Assembly: GCA_918026815.1 (NCBI GenBank)
Contig: CAKJVC010000143.1
Coordinates: 496,001 to 560,000, forward strand
DNA: 64,000 nt
Direction: 5' to 3'
Origin: Chalara sp. BL73
Taxonomy: Eukaryota; Ascomycota; Leotiomycetes; Helotiales
In this document: positions 12,901 to 24,884 of the stretch, in pieces
How positions within the stretch are numbered: the first letter of the stretch is position 1
How the letters are laid out: every line of letters begins with the position of its first letter
Notes under the pieces: model-generated
What the model saw: the letters and a program-made list of their open reading frames with translations, nothing else
Database searches by the model: none
What the model was told of the DNA's origin: nothing
Made by a program: the position numbers and the translations under genes

Positions 12901-12988
12901 ATGAAAACCCCCATTGGCTCTCATCTATATCATAGGTAGCTTGTCCTAGGTGACCATAGGAAAGGTCATTGCCTTTACGGTCAGTCAT
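9906..12988 (-). CDS. RRN6: RNA polymerase I core-factor subunit, RRN6-like
   Basis: Subunit of the core factor that recruits RNA polymerase I to ribosomal DNA promoters in the nucleolus. Four exons (12988-12886, 12840-11668, 11621-10958, 10896-9906) give 976 residues, in the usual range for filamentous fungi. Seen: N-terminal YDIDESQWGFSLSPEQ, a WD-like middle with HVDVTFNPYYARQFAVIDDV, and the family's basic end (MTQPGRGVFGSRTAELAKKK then KRRRRTGF), a probable nucleolar signal. In the first intron the nearer acceptor would give a stop, so the second AG at 12841-12842 is used. Low sequence conservation is normal for this family; the C-terminal signature decides the call. Confidence 0.82.
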
Positions 12989-13357
12989 TAGGCTTAGGTT
13001 TGTGTACTGTGGTCTCTTCCATTTGATACATAGCGATCACAGGCCCTAGATTAGACCCAGACAGAACAGGCTGGAGAAACCAATCGTAAGAGCTGATTCA
13101 TATGGAACATGAATTATAGATAAAGTTCGTTTCCAAAATTTGTCGAGTTACACACAAGAATCCGCGAGCTCGGATGATAAATCGAAGCCCCACTCTTGGC
13201 ACCATGCTCGTGAGGTTGCATAGATGGTTTCCATGCCAACCGCGAATTTCATCAACAGCCTCCACGCAAAACCATCGCGCTCGCCAGCTTTGATTCAGTA
13301 ACTCTTACCACTTGCCCAGCTCTTGACACAAAAAGCTCATCTATCACAAATTGCAAA
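12989..13357. promoter_or_regulatory. Divergent promoter between RRN6 and SPC25
   Basis: 369 bases separate the two divergent start codons, so both promoters must lie here. No specific factor site stands out to me. Confidence 0.5.
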
Positions 13358-14188
13358 ATGTCTTCAACATTCGAGCCATCCCTTTCGACGAGCACAATGC
13401 GCCCTCCGCTTTCATCGGCAGACGCGCCATCAATGGCAGACTCCCTCCCAAATATCAATTTTGGGTTTGATGACCTACGTGATCGCATGGCCAAATTTAC
13501 CATTAGATTCGACAATTTCATCGAACAGGGGCGCAAACGGGTTTTGGAGGAGAGGAATCAGTTTCGCATGAATGTCGCAGAGCTTCAGGGTAAGGCTCAT
13601 ATCAATGGATATCCAAAAAAAAAAACTAACACAACGGTAGAGGATCAGCGTATGAAGAAGAAAGATATTGAAATACTATCCCTGAAAACAAACTCGCACC
13701 AGCAGACCTTAGCCAAGGAAGCTGCAGAGACGAACGAAATGCAAGCCGCTATTGCGTCCCTCACCGCACAACGGGATGCACAGAATGCGACTCGAGAGAC
13801 GTTGAAGCAGCAGATTGCAGACACTCAGAAGCAAATCGACGCCCGCTTGGCGGCACAGCGTGCGCATGCGAAACATATTGATGCGCAATCACGTTTCAAC
13901 ATTCCGGAACTTGATTTTTGGACCTCAAACTTGGGTTTGTTGATGGACGGGGCAGGACTCAATGATCGACTGAAATTTGGGTTTACTCATATTGACGATC
14001 GTGACTGGACTCGGGAAGCGTGGTTCGAGCTAGACACCTCGAAGCGAGAATATGAAATCCGGTCTTGCAAGCCCAAGCTGGAGAAGGAGAAGATGGAGCG
14101 AGTTCTAGATAAGTTGAATGAGACTAGGGATCTACGATTTCTACTCAAGGGAATGAGGGAGCTTTTTGTTGAGGCCATGAATGAATAG
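13358..14188 (+). CDS. SPC25: Kinetochore Ndc80-complex subunit Spc25
   Basis: Part of the Ndc80 complex, pairing with Spc24 to dock the complex on the inner kinetochore. Exons 13358-13589 and 13641-14188 (51-nt intron with an A11 run) give 259 residues. Residues about 30-160 form a long heptad-rich coiled coil (MKKKDIEILSLKTNSHQQTL onward), followed by the small globular RWD-like head: FNIPELDFWTSNLGLLMDGA, LKFGFTHIDDRDWTREAWFE, LDTSKREYEI and the final helix LRFLLKGMRELFVEAMNE. The start chosen is the first ATG in the open frame; ATGs a little downstream would shorten only the disordered N-terminus. MZT1 follows 368 bases downstream on the same strand. Confidence 0.88.
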   Translation: MSSTFEPSLSTSTMRPPLSSADAPSMADSLPNINFGFDDLRDRMAKFTIRFDNFIEQGRKRVLEERNQFRMNVAELQGKAHINGYPKKKTNTTVEDQRMKKKDIEILSLKTNSHQQTLAKEAAETNEMQAAIASLTAQRDAQNATRETLKQQIADTQKQIDARLAAQRAHAKHIDAQSRFNIPELDFWTSNLGLLMDGAGLNDRLKFGFTHIDDRDWTREAWFELDTSKREYEIRSCKPKLEKEKMERVLDKLNETRDLRFLLKGMRELFVEAMNE

Positions 14189-14556
14189 CTCGTTAAGTGA
14201 TTCATGGCTTATGTATTGTATATAAAGCTGTGATCGAGGTTGGGCTCATATTTTTCAAGGCATTGAAGATAATGACGGATTGTGCGTTGCAATAGTTCAT
14301 TCCGTGGCGTTTTGAGAATTTCTTTTATATGAGGGCGGCACAACATGACTGTAGCCTTTTCTTAGTGACTCCAGATGATATACTGTCCGTGGCCTATCGT
14401 ATTACAAGAGCCTAAGTACTGCTCAACATCAGGAACTCTAGCCGTAACGAAGAACTTACCCTGTTTAATTCAGGAACAGCGATGATTAGTCATCACAATC
14501 CATATCAAAACACCTTTCCATCACCACATCAAGCACACCATCACAACCCGCCCAAA
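14189..14556. other. Intergenic between SPC25 and MZT1
   Basis: 368 bases with the SPC25 3' end and the MZT1 promoter. A CA-rich leader (14490-14550) precedes the MZT1 ATG, typical of fungal 5' leaders. Nothing else is evident. Confidence 0.5.
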
Positions 14557-14903
14557 ATGCCTACTGAAGCCGACGCACGTCAAGAACGCCAGGAGAAGGC
14601 AAAGCAAGCAAAGGAAGTCGTCGATATCTTCAATGAAATCTCCACACTCCTTGTCAGCCTCTACACGCGTTCCCTCGTGACCATGATTCTAATGATACGT
14701 AGCACTCGGATCTTGACCGAGAAACATTATCGATATGTATCTCGCTGATCGAGAATGGCGTTAATCCTGAGGCTCTTGCTGTAAGTAGTCGAGAGGATTG
14801 GAAGGGCTGGGGATGGGCTGACTAGATATAGTCTGTCGTGAGAGAGTTGAGGAGGGAGGGCGAAGAGGTTAGGAAGGAGATTCAGTCGAGTTCTAGGAAT
14901 TGA
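14557..14903 (+). CDS. MZT1: Mitotic-spindle organizing protein 1 (MOZART1)
   Basis: Tiny gamma-tubulin-complex subunit that binds the N-termini of GCP proteins and helps place microtubule nucleation at spindle poles. Three exons (14557-14652, 14703-14780, 14832-14903) join to 81 residues, the normal size. Seen: [18 protein letters not shown], then [20 protein letters not shown] and [16 protein letters not shown], the three-helix MOZART core. Exon 1 is only 32 codons and exon 3 only 24, so a plain ORF search misses most of it. An upstream in-frame ATG at 14482 would add a His/Pro-rich leader with no match to the family. Confidence 0.88.
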
Positions 14904-15395
14904 GTGATTGAAGCTATGGGAATGTATGGTGTGGTGTGGATCTTCTGGGCGTATGGCGTTCTTGGAGGGTCCCGGGCAATGAAGATAACTTAGGACGTAT
15001 TTAGATGAAAATCATAAGATGTCCAAAATCTTTGTTAACTGACACCGTAAGAACGTGCCTGATAAGATGTAGGATGCAAAGATCACATATATCCATAAAA
15101 TAGCATATCGCTGAATGGTTTAACCGAGACGCATTGAATGGCTAGATCAACAATAGACATCGTCTAAGCGCTGAATACCTGATAAGGAGCTGTTACGATA
15201 ACTGGGTCAATTTAGTGAAGCAAATATTATTTATGAGTTCATACGCATTGGCTGTCATCATCCCGTTTCCCGCCCTCTCTGCGCTATCCAAACTCCTAAC
15301 CATAAAACTACATGTATATTACATTCATAAAATCATGTGCTGGGCTTAAAAGCCGATCAAGGCAAGCAATTGTTCCATCAAGGACGCCAATTAAA
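14904..15395. other. Tail-to-tail intergenic
   Basis: 492 bases between the MZT1 stop and the CHY/RING gene stop; both 3' ends lie here. No gene seen. Confidence 0.5.
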
Positions 15396-17571
15396 TCAAG
15401 GATGTCCCAACAATTCAAATTGGTCCTCATCATCACCATCGTCATCATCGCATTCGTCATCTTGTATTGATGCGGAGTCATCGGAGTCATCTTCGTCGTC
15501 CATACCCAGTTCATCATCAACAAGCTCAGCAGAAGTTATGCTTCGGAGCTCGTCTCTTCCCCAAAAGTCAAGGCTATCATCCTCTGACTCGTCAGTCTCA
15601 GCAGTCACAGCCGATACGTCAGCAAAGAGACCTGGAACGCGAACTGGAGATACAGATCTGCCAAGACGCGACGGTACATGAAAAGATGAGAATCGATCAG
15701 AATCCTCCAGGGACGGTCGTGGTATATGGAGATGAGAAGAGTGCCTCCTCGGGCGCGAATTAATAGAGGGAATAGCCGTGACTGAAGTCACTCCAATAGC
15801 TGCTGCCGGGAGAGTGGTATGATCAGATTCTCGTGTTTCCGGGGCTGGAACTTCCACAGCAGGATCGCTCAGAATCGATAGCTGAACTGTATTGTACGAG
15901 TCGCAGATAGCGCACTTAAGCCCAAGCCAATGGTACTTAACAGCACTTTTTGCATAGCAATCGTTGCATGAGACCATTGCCTTCGTATCCTGAAACTGGG
16001 GTGGCATAGGTTGATTATCAATGGCTCTATCCAAATTTCTAAATTGTGTCTCCATATTTACTGTGCTTTTACTGCATATGGGACACTTGTAAGAGGATTT
16101 CATATGCTCATAATAACATGTTTGGTGGATGGAATGGCCACAAAGCATAAACACAACAGGTCGCGGAGAGGTAAACATGTATTCTCCACAGATGGGGCAG
16201 TCGCAGTCGGATACTCGCTCAATGCATTTGTGCGAGTGCTCATTTGACATGGACATACAAACTCCACATGTCTATGACCATTAGGATCATTCTCGCGAAT
16301 ATAAGGAAGAGGCTTACCTTGCAATGAAAAAAATCTTTTCCAAGGCCACGACCCTTCCTACATATTCCACAGTCATTACAGTGGTATATGCTCTTATTTG
16401 GATCATTGTCCCATAGTTTACAAACATCACAGTAGTACCATGCCGTTCTTTCTCCGCATCCCACACAATGTTCTCCAGCAGCTTGGGCACAACTGCAGAG
16501 CATACATAACATGTTCTTGGTGGCTTTCCGAATGAGAACGTGGTCCTCAACCTCGTCGTGGCATAATCGGCAAGTATACCAACGATCACATGCTGAGCAC
16601 TGTAATTTTACGTTTCTCTTGTAATGAATGCAGCCTAATATGGGAATTTGATTGCTGGTAATACGAACCGCGCCGTCCTCATCGAAATCGGGAGTCTCTG
16701 ACGGGGCGAAGGTTTGTTTCAAGTCTTCTGGTGATAAATGGAATACATGTTGCTGAATTGGTGCCGCATTATCTGTTGATCCATTCATCTGCCATATGAA
16801 TGAGCTTAGGGATGCCGAAGTAATAGGATGTTGTTGGCTAATCATGTTCGCAGGAGGTTGTACATGCGCCTCGTTCCCAACCTTAAGAAGTTCTTTGCTT
16901 TGGGTATATCCTTGACAGAGTAATTGATGCATCAAGCGAGCCTTCTGCTCCTGTGGCGCATCCATAGCCTGTATGCTAACTATCTGTTGCCGCAGGATAC
17001 CCATACCATCGTCGGCCGGCAGCGAGCTGTTTCTACGCCTCGCAACGAGACCAGAGTGTGTTCCTTCGAGGGTGGACCTGCGCGACGGACCTTCTGCGGG
17101 ACTCATTCTAGCGCTAACAGTATTCTGGCTGTTGTAAGAAGTGCTTGAGCCCGAACGAAGTATCCCGAATGATGGATTGTCTGACATCTCATAGTCCATG
17201 TAATCTCGATTCAATCTGAGAGAATCTACCCGTAGAGGCAGTCCCTGTAAGGATGTGGACAACCCAGGCTCATTTTGTGCCGAAGTTCGAATACCCTCAA
17301 GATGTTCCAATTCGTCTTCAAGAGCTCCGTGTTCTTCCACAGGCGATGAAGTTAGCGGCTCTCCAGACATTGAAGCATCGGGTATAGTCCCAGTGATATT
17401 ATTGCCATTTGAAACCTCCATGCCTTGGGCCATGTTCCCAGATGCGATCTCATCGTTATTCCTATCTGGGAAGGTTCGTTGCTCAAGTTGCTCACCGTGT
17501 GTTTGAGAACGAGAAAAGCGACGAGCCTGTCGAAGAACCGGACTTATAAGAAAATCCGACACGTAGCTCAT
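15396..17571 (-). CDS. CHY/CTCHY/RING zinc-finger protein, RCHY1 (Pirh2)-like E3 ligase
   Basis: Likely RING-type ubiquitin ligase. Exons 17571-16318 and 16271-15396 (46-nt intron) give 709 residues. The first about 280 residues are low-complexity and Ser-rich. Then come, in order, a CHY finger (LGCIHYKRNVKLQCSACDRW), a CTCHY finger (WYYCDVCKLWDNDP to GKDFFHCK|TCGVC), a RING (CPICGEYMFTSPRPVVFMLC, GHSIHQTCYYEH, YKCPICSKS) and a zinc ribbon (CNDCYAKSAVKYHWLGLKC). Animal RCHY1 is about 260 residues, so the long N-terminus and the very acidic C-terminus (runs of Asp from about residue 665) are fungal extensions. Only 94 bases separate its start from the divergent LYR-protein start. Zinc ligands look complete. 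Confidence 0.85.
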
Positions 17572-17665
17572 TTGGTAATCATGAAATATTTTTGCAACAT
17601 TGGTGTTTATCTAGTTCATAGGGAGTGGTGTGAATTCCTCTGTAGATTCCCGATTCGATGGAGCA
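17572..17665. promoter_or_regulatory. Very short bidirectional promoter
   Basis: 94 bases between the start codons of the CHY/RING gene (minus) and the LYR-motif gene (plus), measured to the preferred LYR start at 17666. If the LYR gene starts at 17630 the gap is 58 bases. The two leaders must therefore overlap or be extremely short. Confidence 0.55.
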
Positions 17666-18120
17666 ATGGCAGGCCCCGCACCGATGACGCCCTACAGAAT
17701 CCCTGTATTTGTATTTCAACCTCACATCTGCACCAAGCTGGACCACTCAGCATTGGAGATGCCAACAGCAAGCCCGCAGCAAATAATCCATGCCTATCGC
17801 CATCTCTATCGTGGTCTTCTACATGCTGTTCAGTTCTCGAAGCCAGCAAGATTTACTGCAAGGGATCAATTGAGGGATGCATTTCGGAATGAAGATTCAT
17901 CAATGTTCGACCAGCAAAAGGTTAACAATACGGTGGAATTTCTGCGATTAGCTACAAAGGAAGCAGGAATTGAGCACCGGCTTGTCAAGAATCTTCTGTT
18001 AATCAATCGGGGGAGAAGACAACGACTGAGGTAAGATCGAAGCTCCGATCGTTGAGGATGCCATTAACTTTCAGGCACGTAGGAGACAAGGACGTGTGGA
18101 AATTCAAAAAGATTCGATGA
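17666..18120 (+). CDS. LYR-motif protein, resembles fungal DUF1763 family
   Basis: Small protein with an LYR tripeptide in IIHAYRHLYRGLLHAVQFS, the mark of the mitochondrial LYRM family, which binds acyl carrier protein and assists Fe-S or respiratory-complex assembly. The following VKNLL helix fits the three-helix fold. Read as exons 17666-18030 and 18075-18120: a 44-nt intron with gtaaga donor, attaac branch and ttcag acceptor gives the C-terminus HVGDKDVWKFKKIR, 136 residues. If the intron is not removed, the frame ends at 18034 instead. The start could also be the ATG at 17630. Target complex unknown. Confidence 0.72.
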
Positions 18121-19272
18121 ACCATTACGATATGACAATCGCCATGCTGAATGATAACATGGGACTGTGTTTGCGCTGAGTTATTCTTGTTGGCAAATGG
18201 GCGAGGCGGAACTACAACCAAGATCCGAACGGAAGACACAATGTTTACTGTTAGTAGGCGCCAATCTGGCTTCTTCAAGTACTGTTCCGAGTAGCCGTCT
18301 TATGGAGCAGCATTTTCCTGGCGTAGAAAAGACGATGTTTCGCTATGATTACTCTCTGCTAAGTGCCTAGGAAGGGGTTTCCGTGATCTTGGCAGAGGAC
18401 GAAAGCGGAAACACTTGGCTACAGTGATAAACACTGAAACGGACTGGTAGTGGGGGTTTTCCATGTCTGCTGAGACTACAAGAGAGGACATGTCACACAT
18501 ATGGAACGTGTTGGCATGCTTGGAGGACGCATGTGCTTGTATCTTCTTTCAAGAGTTAGGCTCTCTTATGAGAATCGTTCCGTACCAATTCATGTAACCA
18601 TGTATACATCTCGACAAGATTTGAAGGAAAGGCATCTAAATGCATCTGCTTCTTCATTTTGTGCTGGGAATTTCATATCATATCTGCATTATCTCACAAT
18701 TCCCCATATATTTCACACTTTTGAAGAAGTTTTGACATTTTTTCTCAAGAATGCCATGGAGTAGCCAAGACATTGGCTATTGGAGGCATAGTATCTTTGC
18801 TATGGAGGCTCGTAATCTTCCAAATCCATATATGGTGCCAATTGCAACGTATACCGCTAGTGTAACATAGGCCAAACAAAATCCTATAACATCTTGATAC
18901 ACAAACGAGAGCCACGCTTCATTGCATTCCATCGTCCTCTAGCGGGCCCGCGAGCCTCGCAACATTTCGCGCTGTTCGCTTCCTGCGGCAACTAACGGGA
19001 ATGGGCAGTGATCTCATAAATACAGGGATGCTCCAACATCCAAAAACAACCCCGCAACCTCAAGCTAAACATTAACATCAAATCATCACCAACCTATTTC
19101 AACTAACTTCCCACGAGCTACTATACTCTTGAAGCTGCAAATCAAGCAGTCCAACTCCTCCATTCTCCTAGGGAATAGGAAGGAGTCTTCATGGACTATC
19201 TTCGGCTGACGCCCTTATCGCGTTGAGGACCTTGGTCGATTGACCATTGTCTGCCAGTTCTGCGACACGATT
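18121..19272. other. Intergenic, no gene supported
   Basis: 1.15 kb of mixed composition leading into the carrier gene. Open frames such as 18501-18764 show no recognisable domain. The last 200 bases before 19273 are C/A-rich, consistent with the carrier promoter and leader. Confidence 0.45.
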
Positions 19273-20570
19273 ATGGGGAGTCATCAGCCTGGCCAGCAAG
19301 ATGGAATACAGCCAGATCAGCTAAAAGATTTGCAGTCCCGTAGAGAAAGAGATCAGAAGATCTGGCCGAAGCGTTATAGGACTGAGATTGCTGCATCTGC
19401 TAGCAGTCTCTTGTCTACCTTCGCAGCTGTGAGTATATTCCTAATCAGCTCACAGGTAGCTGGAGTTAACGCTGCGTAGTTTCCATTGGACTCGGTGAAG
19501 ACTCGTATGCAGACTTATAAGTATGCCAACTTTACGGATTGTGTACGGCACACATACCAGACCGAGAGCTTCAAAGGTTTCTTTCGAGGAGTAACAGCCC
19601 CCATGGCAAGTGTCACCCTGGTTCGCACTATATCTTTCTCCGTATATCAGCAGTCTAAATACAACTATGCTGCATGGTTCAAACGCAATTTCGATATCGA
19701 TCCCCTAGTCCATGTAAACACTCTAGGAACGCATCCCAACTTCTCAACGCTCGCATGTTTTGGAGCCGCTGGGGCGACAGCGGGCTCCTTCATCACACTC
19801 GTTGCATGTATGTAAATTTATCTATGTGGAGGTGTACCATGTGCTAATGATTCTCCAGGTCCTTTCGAATTGACAAAACTAAGCGCGCAGGTTTCTGTTT
19901 TAATGGCGGATCGCACTGCCACAAGCATCAATGCCTCGAGCATGTCTGATCCTGTGAATGCTGTGAATGCTGTGAATACCAGAGCTGTTGCTGCTTCATA
20001 TCAAAATAAGGGAACTTTCAAGACTGCGAAAAACATTATCAAGCATAGAGGATTTATGGGTCTTTATTCAGGCTTTGGTCTTCATCTTCGTAAGGTCACT
20101 CCTTCTTTCTGCAGAATTTCCCAAAGAAATTGCCCTGTTACCGTTTGTATAGAAAACTCGTGGTGACTCAATGCTTATTGGGATCAAGTGACTAATACCT
20201 TGCAGTGCGGGACACGCTCGGAACTGCGATATACTTCATGACATATGAGAGCAGTAAGCAGCTTCTAACTACTTATCGCGGTGATCGCTCTCCTACAAAT
20301 CCATTTGCTGTGGTTATCGCTGGCGGACTGTGTGGCGTTGCAAGCTGGGCTCTCATCTACCCAATTGATTCAGCAAAGAGTATCTACCAGCGAAATTGTC
20401 TTACATCTTGCAAAGGGGAGGCAGTCAAGAAAGCACCAAAGATTCAATTCTTCAATAAGACGATGTATCGTGGCTTAGGGGTTTCTATGGGACGTTCTTG
20501 CGTGGTAAATTCGATCTTCTTTTCATCCTTCGAGTTCATCAAGAAAAAGATAAATGCATTGGAGGGTTAG
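19273..20570 (+). CDS. Mitochondrial carrier family (SLC25) transporter, substrate unknown
   Basis: Inner-membrane solute carrier. Exons 19273-19428, 19480-19807, 19859-20089 and 20206-20570 give 359 residues. The three repeat signatures are visible, one after each odd helix: FPLDSVKTRMQ, CPFELTKLSAQ (split by intron 2) and YPIDSAKSIYQ. The matching glycine-rich second halves are seen as GFFRGVTAPMAS, GLYSGFGLHLLRD and MYRGLGVSMGR. A polar, Gln/Arg-rich N-terminus of about 40 residues and an insert between helices 3 and 4 (a tandem VNAVNAVNT) are unusual in length. An in-frame ATG at 19240 would add 11 residues. The second matrix signature, PFELTK, may help place the subfamily, but I cannot name the substrate. 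Confidence 0.87.
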
Positions 20571-21312
20571 AAAGGGCCATTGATGGACTTTCGATCTCTG
20601 AGGCAGTTTTGGTACATAATTTCATTTTTACGGACCCAGGATGGGATTGTAGGTGTAATTAGCATTTCAGAAAGAGCTTCTGAACTCAAACAAGGAAATT
20701 TGCACATTTGGAAGCATGCAGCCCCGAAGAATCTTCACTGTCTTTAGCGATTTTGAGTTGTGAGGACCATCATAGCCAAGGCCACGTGCTTGTTACAACT
20801 ACTTGTTGTTAGACCAGATCCATGAACAAATTGCGCAGTCATGAAACCGAACAGTTAATGCGTGACAGACTAAGCAGTATGAAAGATCTAGAAATTGTTG
20901 GAGAATGAAACCTGAACAAACTTGTAGTTTTTGTAATAATTGAAACTAACACTTTGGAACAGCAAACAGAGAGTTCTGTGCACTTGCACAGCAACACATC
21001 TATTGATTAGGTTGCGCATGTGAAAGGATATTATACTAGAAGATGTCCTGGCGTTGGTGTTCATATCAATACTTCATGTGACTCAGTCCCATCAAGGCTT
21101 AGCGCCATTTCTTAGCGTCGATTTTACCAGCCACAACTTCTTATGCAGCAGGCAAGTTGCAACACCAGACGACGCTTCCCAACCTACCGACAACTATTTC
21201 CGTCCCACAACTGACCTTCGTGATAAATCCTTACTACAAGTTATTGTAAAGCACTATATATTTTTTGTGAGTGCACTGATACATGTAATCGATGGTAAGT
21301 TGAGCAACTATC
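20571..21312. other. Intergenic between carrier and DUF2293-like genes
   Basis: 742 bases holding the carrier 3' end and the promoter of the next gene on the same strand. No other gene seen. Confidence 0.5.
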
Positions 21313-24280
21313 ATGGGGAAAAGATCAAAGGAGAAGAAAGGCTCCAAGGCCGTGAAGGCTGTTGGTGGAAACCGTGCTACCAACAGCAAGGCCATCAAAA
21401 AAGCAGCGAAGGCTGCTGGTCAGAACGCAAATGGTGTAGAAAGTGCGCACCAATCAGAAAAAAAAAGACTCCGGGAATTAAGACGTGCTACAAAGACACA
21501 GAAGCGCAAGCATGAGAAGCGCATTACAAGAGAACAGTGGGCAGTGCCACCACCATCCAATTTGGTAGCTAAGTTGGATGCACCCAAGTCCAAGTATCAC
21601 TCTTATTTTGAATTTGCCGAGAACACGGAGAAGAAGGAGAAGAAATTAGAGTTCCAGGTATCAGTATTTCATCTCCACTCATTCAAGGGCCTGACACTTT
21701 TAAAGGTGACCAAAAACACAGAGCCGCCGCCCGGTTACAGATTTGTGCCTATAGGAGATCCTATCATGACGAACAAATGCAAAGAGCTTTCCAGAGAACA
21801 AGACGCTATGATTTTCATTGTCTCGGTATTCGCTTCCTTCAGGCATCTACCCAGCTTTGTGAGCGATTCTAATTCATCCAGGAATCGAACGAGAAAATGT
21901 CTAAAATATCAGAACATGTACATCGAACTGGATATCATTTTAGAGAATATATCGTTGACGAAGCCCGGAACTTGGTTGGAGAGACAATTGCCTCAACAAC
22001 TACTGCACCCATTCCCAAGACACAGGAAGAGATAAATAAACAAGCCGATGCTGCTATTCGAGATCTATTTCCCAGGATACCAAATACCGACAGGCAAATG
22101 ATTATCGACCACGCTTTCAAACTGGTAAGCGCTCAGGAAATGGCGATATTCACTCGCTAATTGAAAACTTCGTAGGGATCCGCGTTCAAGGGTGTGCCTG
22201 TCGTCGGCCTTCAAGCTGATCTTCCCTTATCTCGGCGCGTTCAGCTTGCAGTCCTCGCCCATATCAGACATACGCATACAAGGTACGATTTACTCCTCAA
22301 AGAAACGACATGGGAGAACGCTCGCAAAGTCGTGGAGCCGGTGTGCTTAGATTTCATCATAAAATGGCGCGGAGATGAAGAGACTGGCCGAGATCAGATG
22401 GACGAGATTCTCAGAGAAATAGTTGTCATCTCTGACTCAGATGACTCTGATGATAGCTCTGAAGAGGACGACGATAGCTCCGATGATGAAGGTGACCTAT
22501 CATCTACGGACTCGGACATAATTATGACTCAGCAGCCGGACCCGCCGCAACTTCTGTCAAATATAGCACGCCTTGTTCCTGTGCAGAAAAAGGTAAGTAA
22601 TCCCCCTGGCTATGGCTTGCGTCGCTTGAAACTCTATCATTTCGTGATCCTATCGATGGGAGAGAATCGAAGAGATCTGGTTTATGCGAGCTAAATCTCT
22701 CAAACAAAGCTCATATGTAACATATATCACCTACTAACTTAAAAATTTAAGCCTGAGCCCGTGATAAACTCTGTGCAAAAAGGCTTAACTAAACCACAGG
22801 TTCATGGACATAGGAGCCAGCGAGGTTTTAAACGCTACCAAGCGGCCTGGGATGAAGCCCTCAATAGGCGAAACCATCACACAACCATTTTTGATAGCTA
22901 CCCACCTAATACAGATCTCGCCCATGGTAATGCCTACGGCTCAAGGAACATGATGCAGCACACCTCGCAAGCTAATGTTCACACAAGCTACCCAACCAGT
23001 GTACACATGTATCAAGAGTAAGTTAGCGCTCAGCGGCATCGTCAGTCAGCATACTGATTCACGCATTATAGCCAATACAGCCTAGGACGTGTATCACAAG
23101 AGAGTTCACAACATCCATACCCGACTTACTCGCATCCTCGAGAAGAGCCCAGGACATATCCTGCCCAGAGGGAAGAGGTAACGGCCAGAGCACTCACTAA
23201 ACCTTCTGTGTACTATGAACAGGAATCGTCTCGGCATGCCGCACATTCATCTCTAGGTAGGGGGCTAAACACGCCACTAGTACTGAGCGGCTCTCCAAGT
23301 CAAGGATTGAAAGACATGCTCGTGCCCTCCATTGAGACATCAAGCGATGCATTTCGTGATCGACGGGCTTACAGCGGTCGCGAGCAAGAGCCGTATCGGC
23401 CAGGCCAAGCTGAACGACGGATGCTCTCACCGCCGCCCCGCCGAGTTATCGTCATCGACGACAGCCCACAGGCTAAGCGTCCTCGTTGTGTTCATGAAAA
23501 TGTGACACAATCTGGTAGGCAGTCACAGTTGCCTGTATCTTCATCTGTTCATCCTATAGATTTCCTTTCTCATTCTGGCCAACGGATTCCTGTTTACGAT
23601 GCTACACCCGCGGATAATATTTATTTCATGCAGAAATCCCAAAGTTCCGCTTATGGGTATGAGAGGGGTGAGCCAGAACGGCGTGAGATAGAGAATCCAC
23701 GATTAGTGGCACTTCAAGACAACCATCAAAATAGACAGAGAAATTTGTCAGAGCCGCGTCACCCACCGCCGCTTGCTCCTCATAACAGGGTCCCTTTACA
23801 TGGCCATGCTTCTCCGCAGCCCAGAAATGGCGCAAATCAAGCTTTCATTGATAATTTCTCTCATATCCGAGTTGAAAATTCTCGGCCATCTTTCATTAGT
23901 CAAGATAGAGTCGCCCCCGGCTATGAGGATCACACAAATAGGTCGTTTCTGCCTTATAATCATGCATCAGAGAGATCGCCTGGACGACTTCATGAAGGAC
24001 CAGGGTAGGTCTGATTATCCTCAAACTGTTTTCTCTGGCAGTTTGATGTCGCCATTGAAATATCCCAATCTAGATCATCTGCTAACCATTATGCCATTTC
24101 ATTTTTAGATACGATCGAGAAGGCTTTCGACACTCTATCCCATACGAACAGAGTAGCTCGAATGTAGTACAATATCGACCTATAGAGTCACACTTGCCCA
24201 TCCAGCAGCGACGACTGCCCAATACGCAGTCAACTTCTAATTCCCGACAACCAGAACGGCGCATAATCGTCCTTGACTAG
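21313..24280 (+). CDS. DUF2293-like nuclear protein
   Basis: Function unknown. Seven exons (21313-21657, 21706-21825, 21882-22124, 22176-22592, 22752-23017, 23072-24004, 24109-24280) sum to 831 residues. The N-terminus is Lys-rich (MGKRSKEKKGSKAVKAVGGN), likely nuclear. The conserved core is IRDLFPRIPNTDRQMIIDHA, then VQLAVLAHIRHTHTRYDLLL and WENARKVVEPVCLDFIIKWR. A Ser/Asp acidic run (ISDSDDSDDSSEEDDDSSDD) and a long disordered Pro/Arg/Gln-rich tail follow, with two short IVLD/IVID repeats (RRVIVIDDSP and the final RRIIVLD). The first intron (48 nt) is free of stops and in frame, so retention would insert 16 residues. Intron 4 is 159 nt and less certain. Confidence 0.75.
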
Positions 24281-24884
24281 GCTTAGTATTGCACATCGTG
24301 CATGTATTTTGAATGAAGATCCACAAAAAGAGAGATAAAGGTGATTATTGTAATGACCGAGGTTTTGTTTATATATATGGTTTTGTTTGTTGCAAGAGCG
24401 AGGCGTTGACGGCTCTACATTCGAGCATTTGCATTCAGCATTGGACGGAGCACTGCATATCAATTGCTAGTATGGCGCCGGGGAGTTTAAATTCAGTGTA
24501 TCTGCATCTAGAATTGCCCTGGGAACTTCTAGACTTCATCATGTGTGGTTGTGGGAGGCTGTGGATTACCTAGAGGTGCAACATTAGCATTTCACAATGC
24601 TGCAATGCCAAAATAATGGAGAAGCGTTATGCTTTCAACTCACCACAAGTTTAACAAACCTAACACATTCTCTTAAATATGCTAGATTACCACATGGATT
24701 TAGATATGAGATTTCTGTTTGCTGTACAGTGGCCTTAGAAGGTCTCCATAATCGTGACGATTGATCACGTTATTTACTCTTATTGACTAACTGATTAGCA
24801 TCCTAGAGGTCTTTACATTGCTCATCCCTGGGTATTCAATCGAAATATGCTCCGGTACGCCAGTAAATGCCCACATCCTCGTCG
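24281..24884. other. Tail-to-tail intergenic
   Basis: 604 bases between the DUF2293-like stop and the VPS20 stop. AT-rich, no gene seen. Confidence 0.5.
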
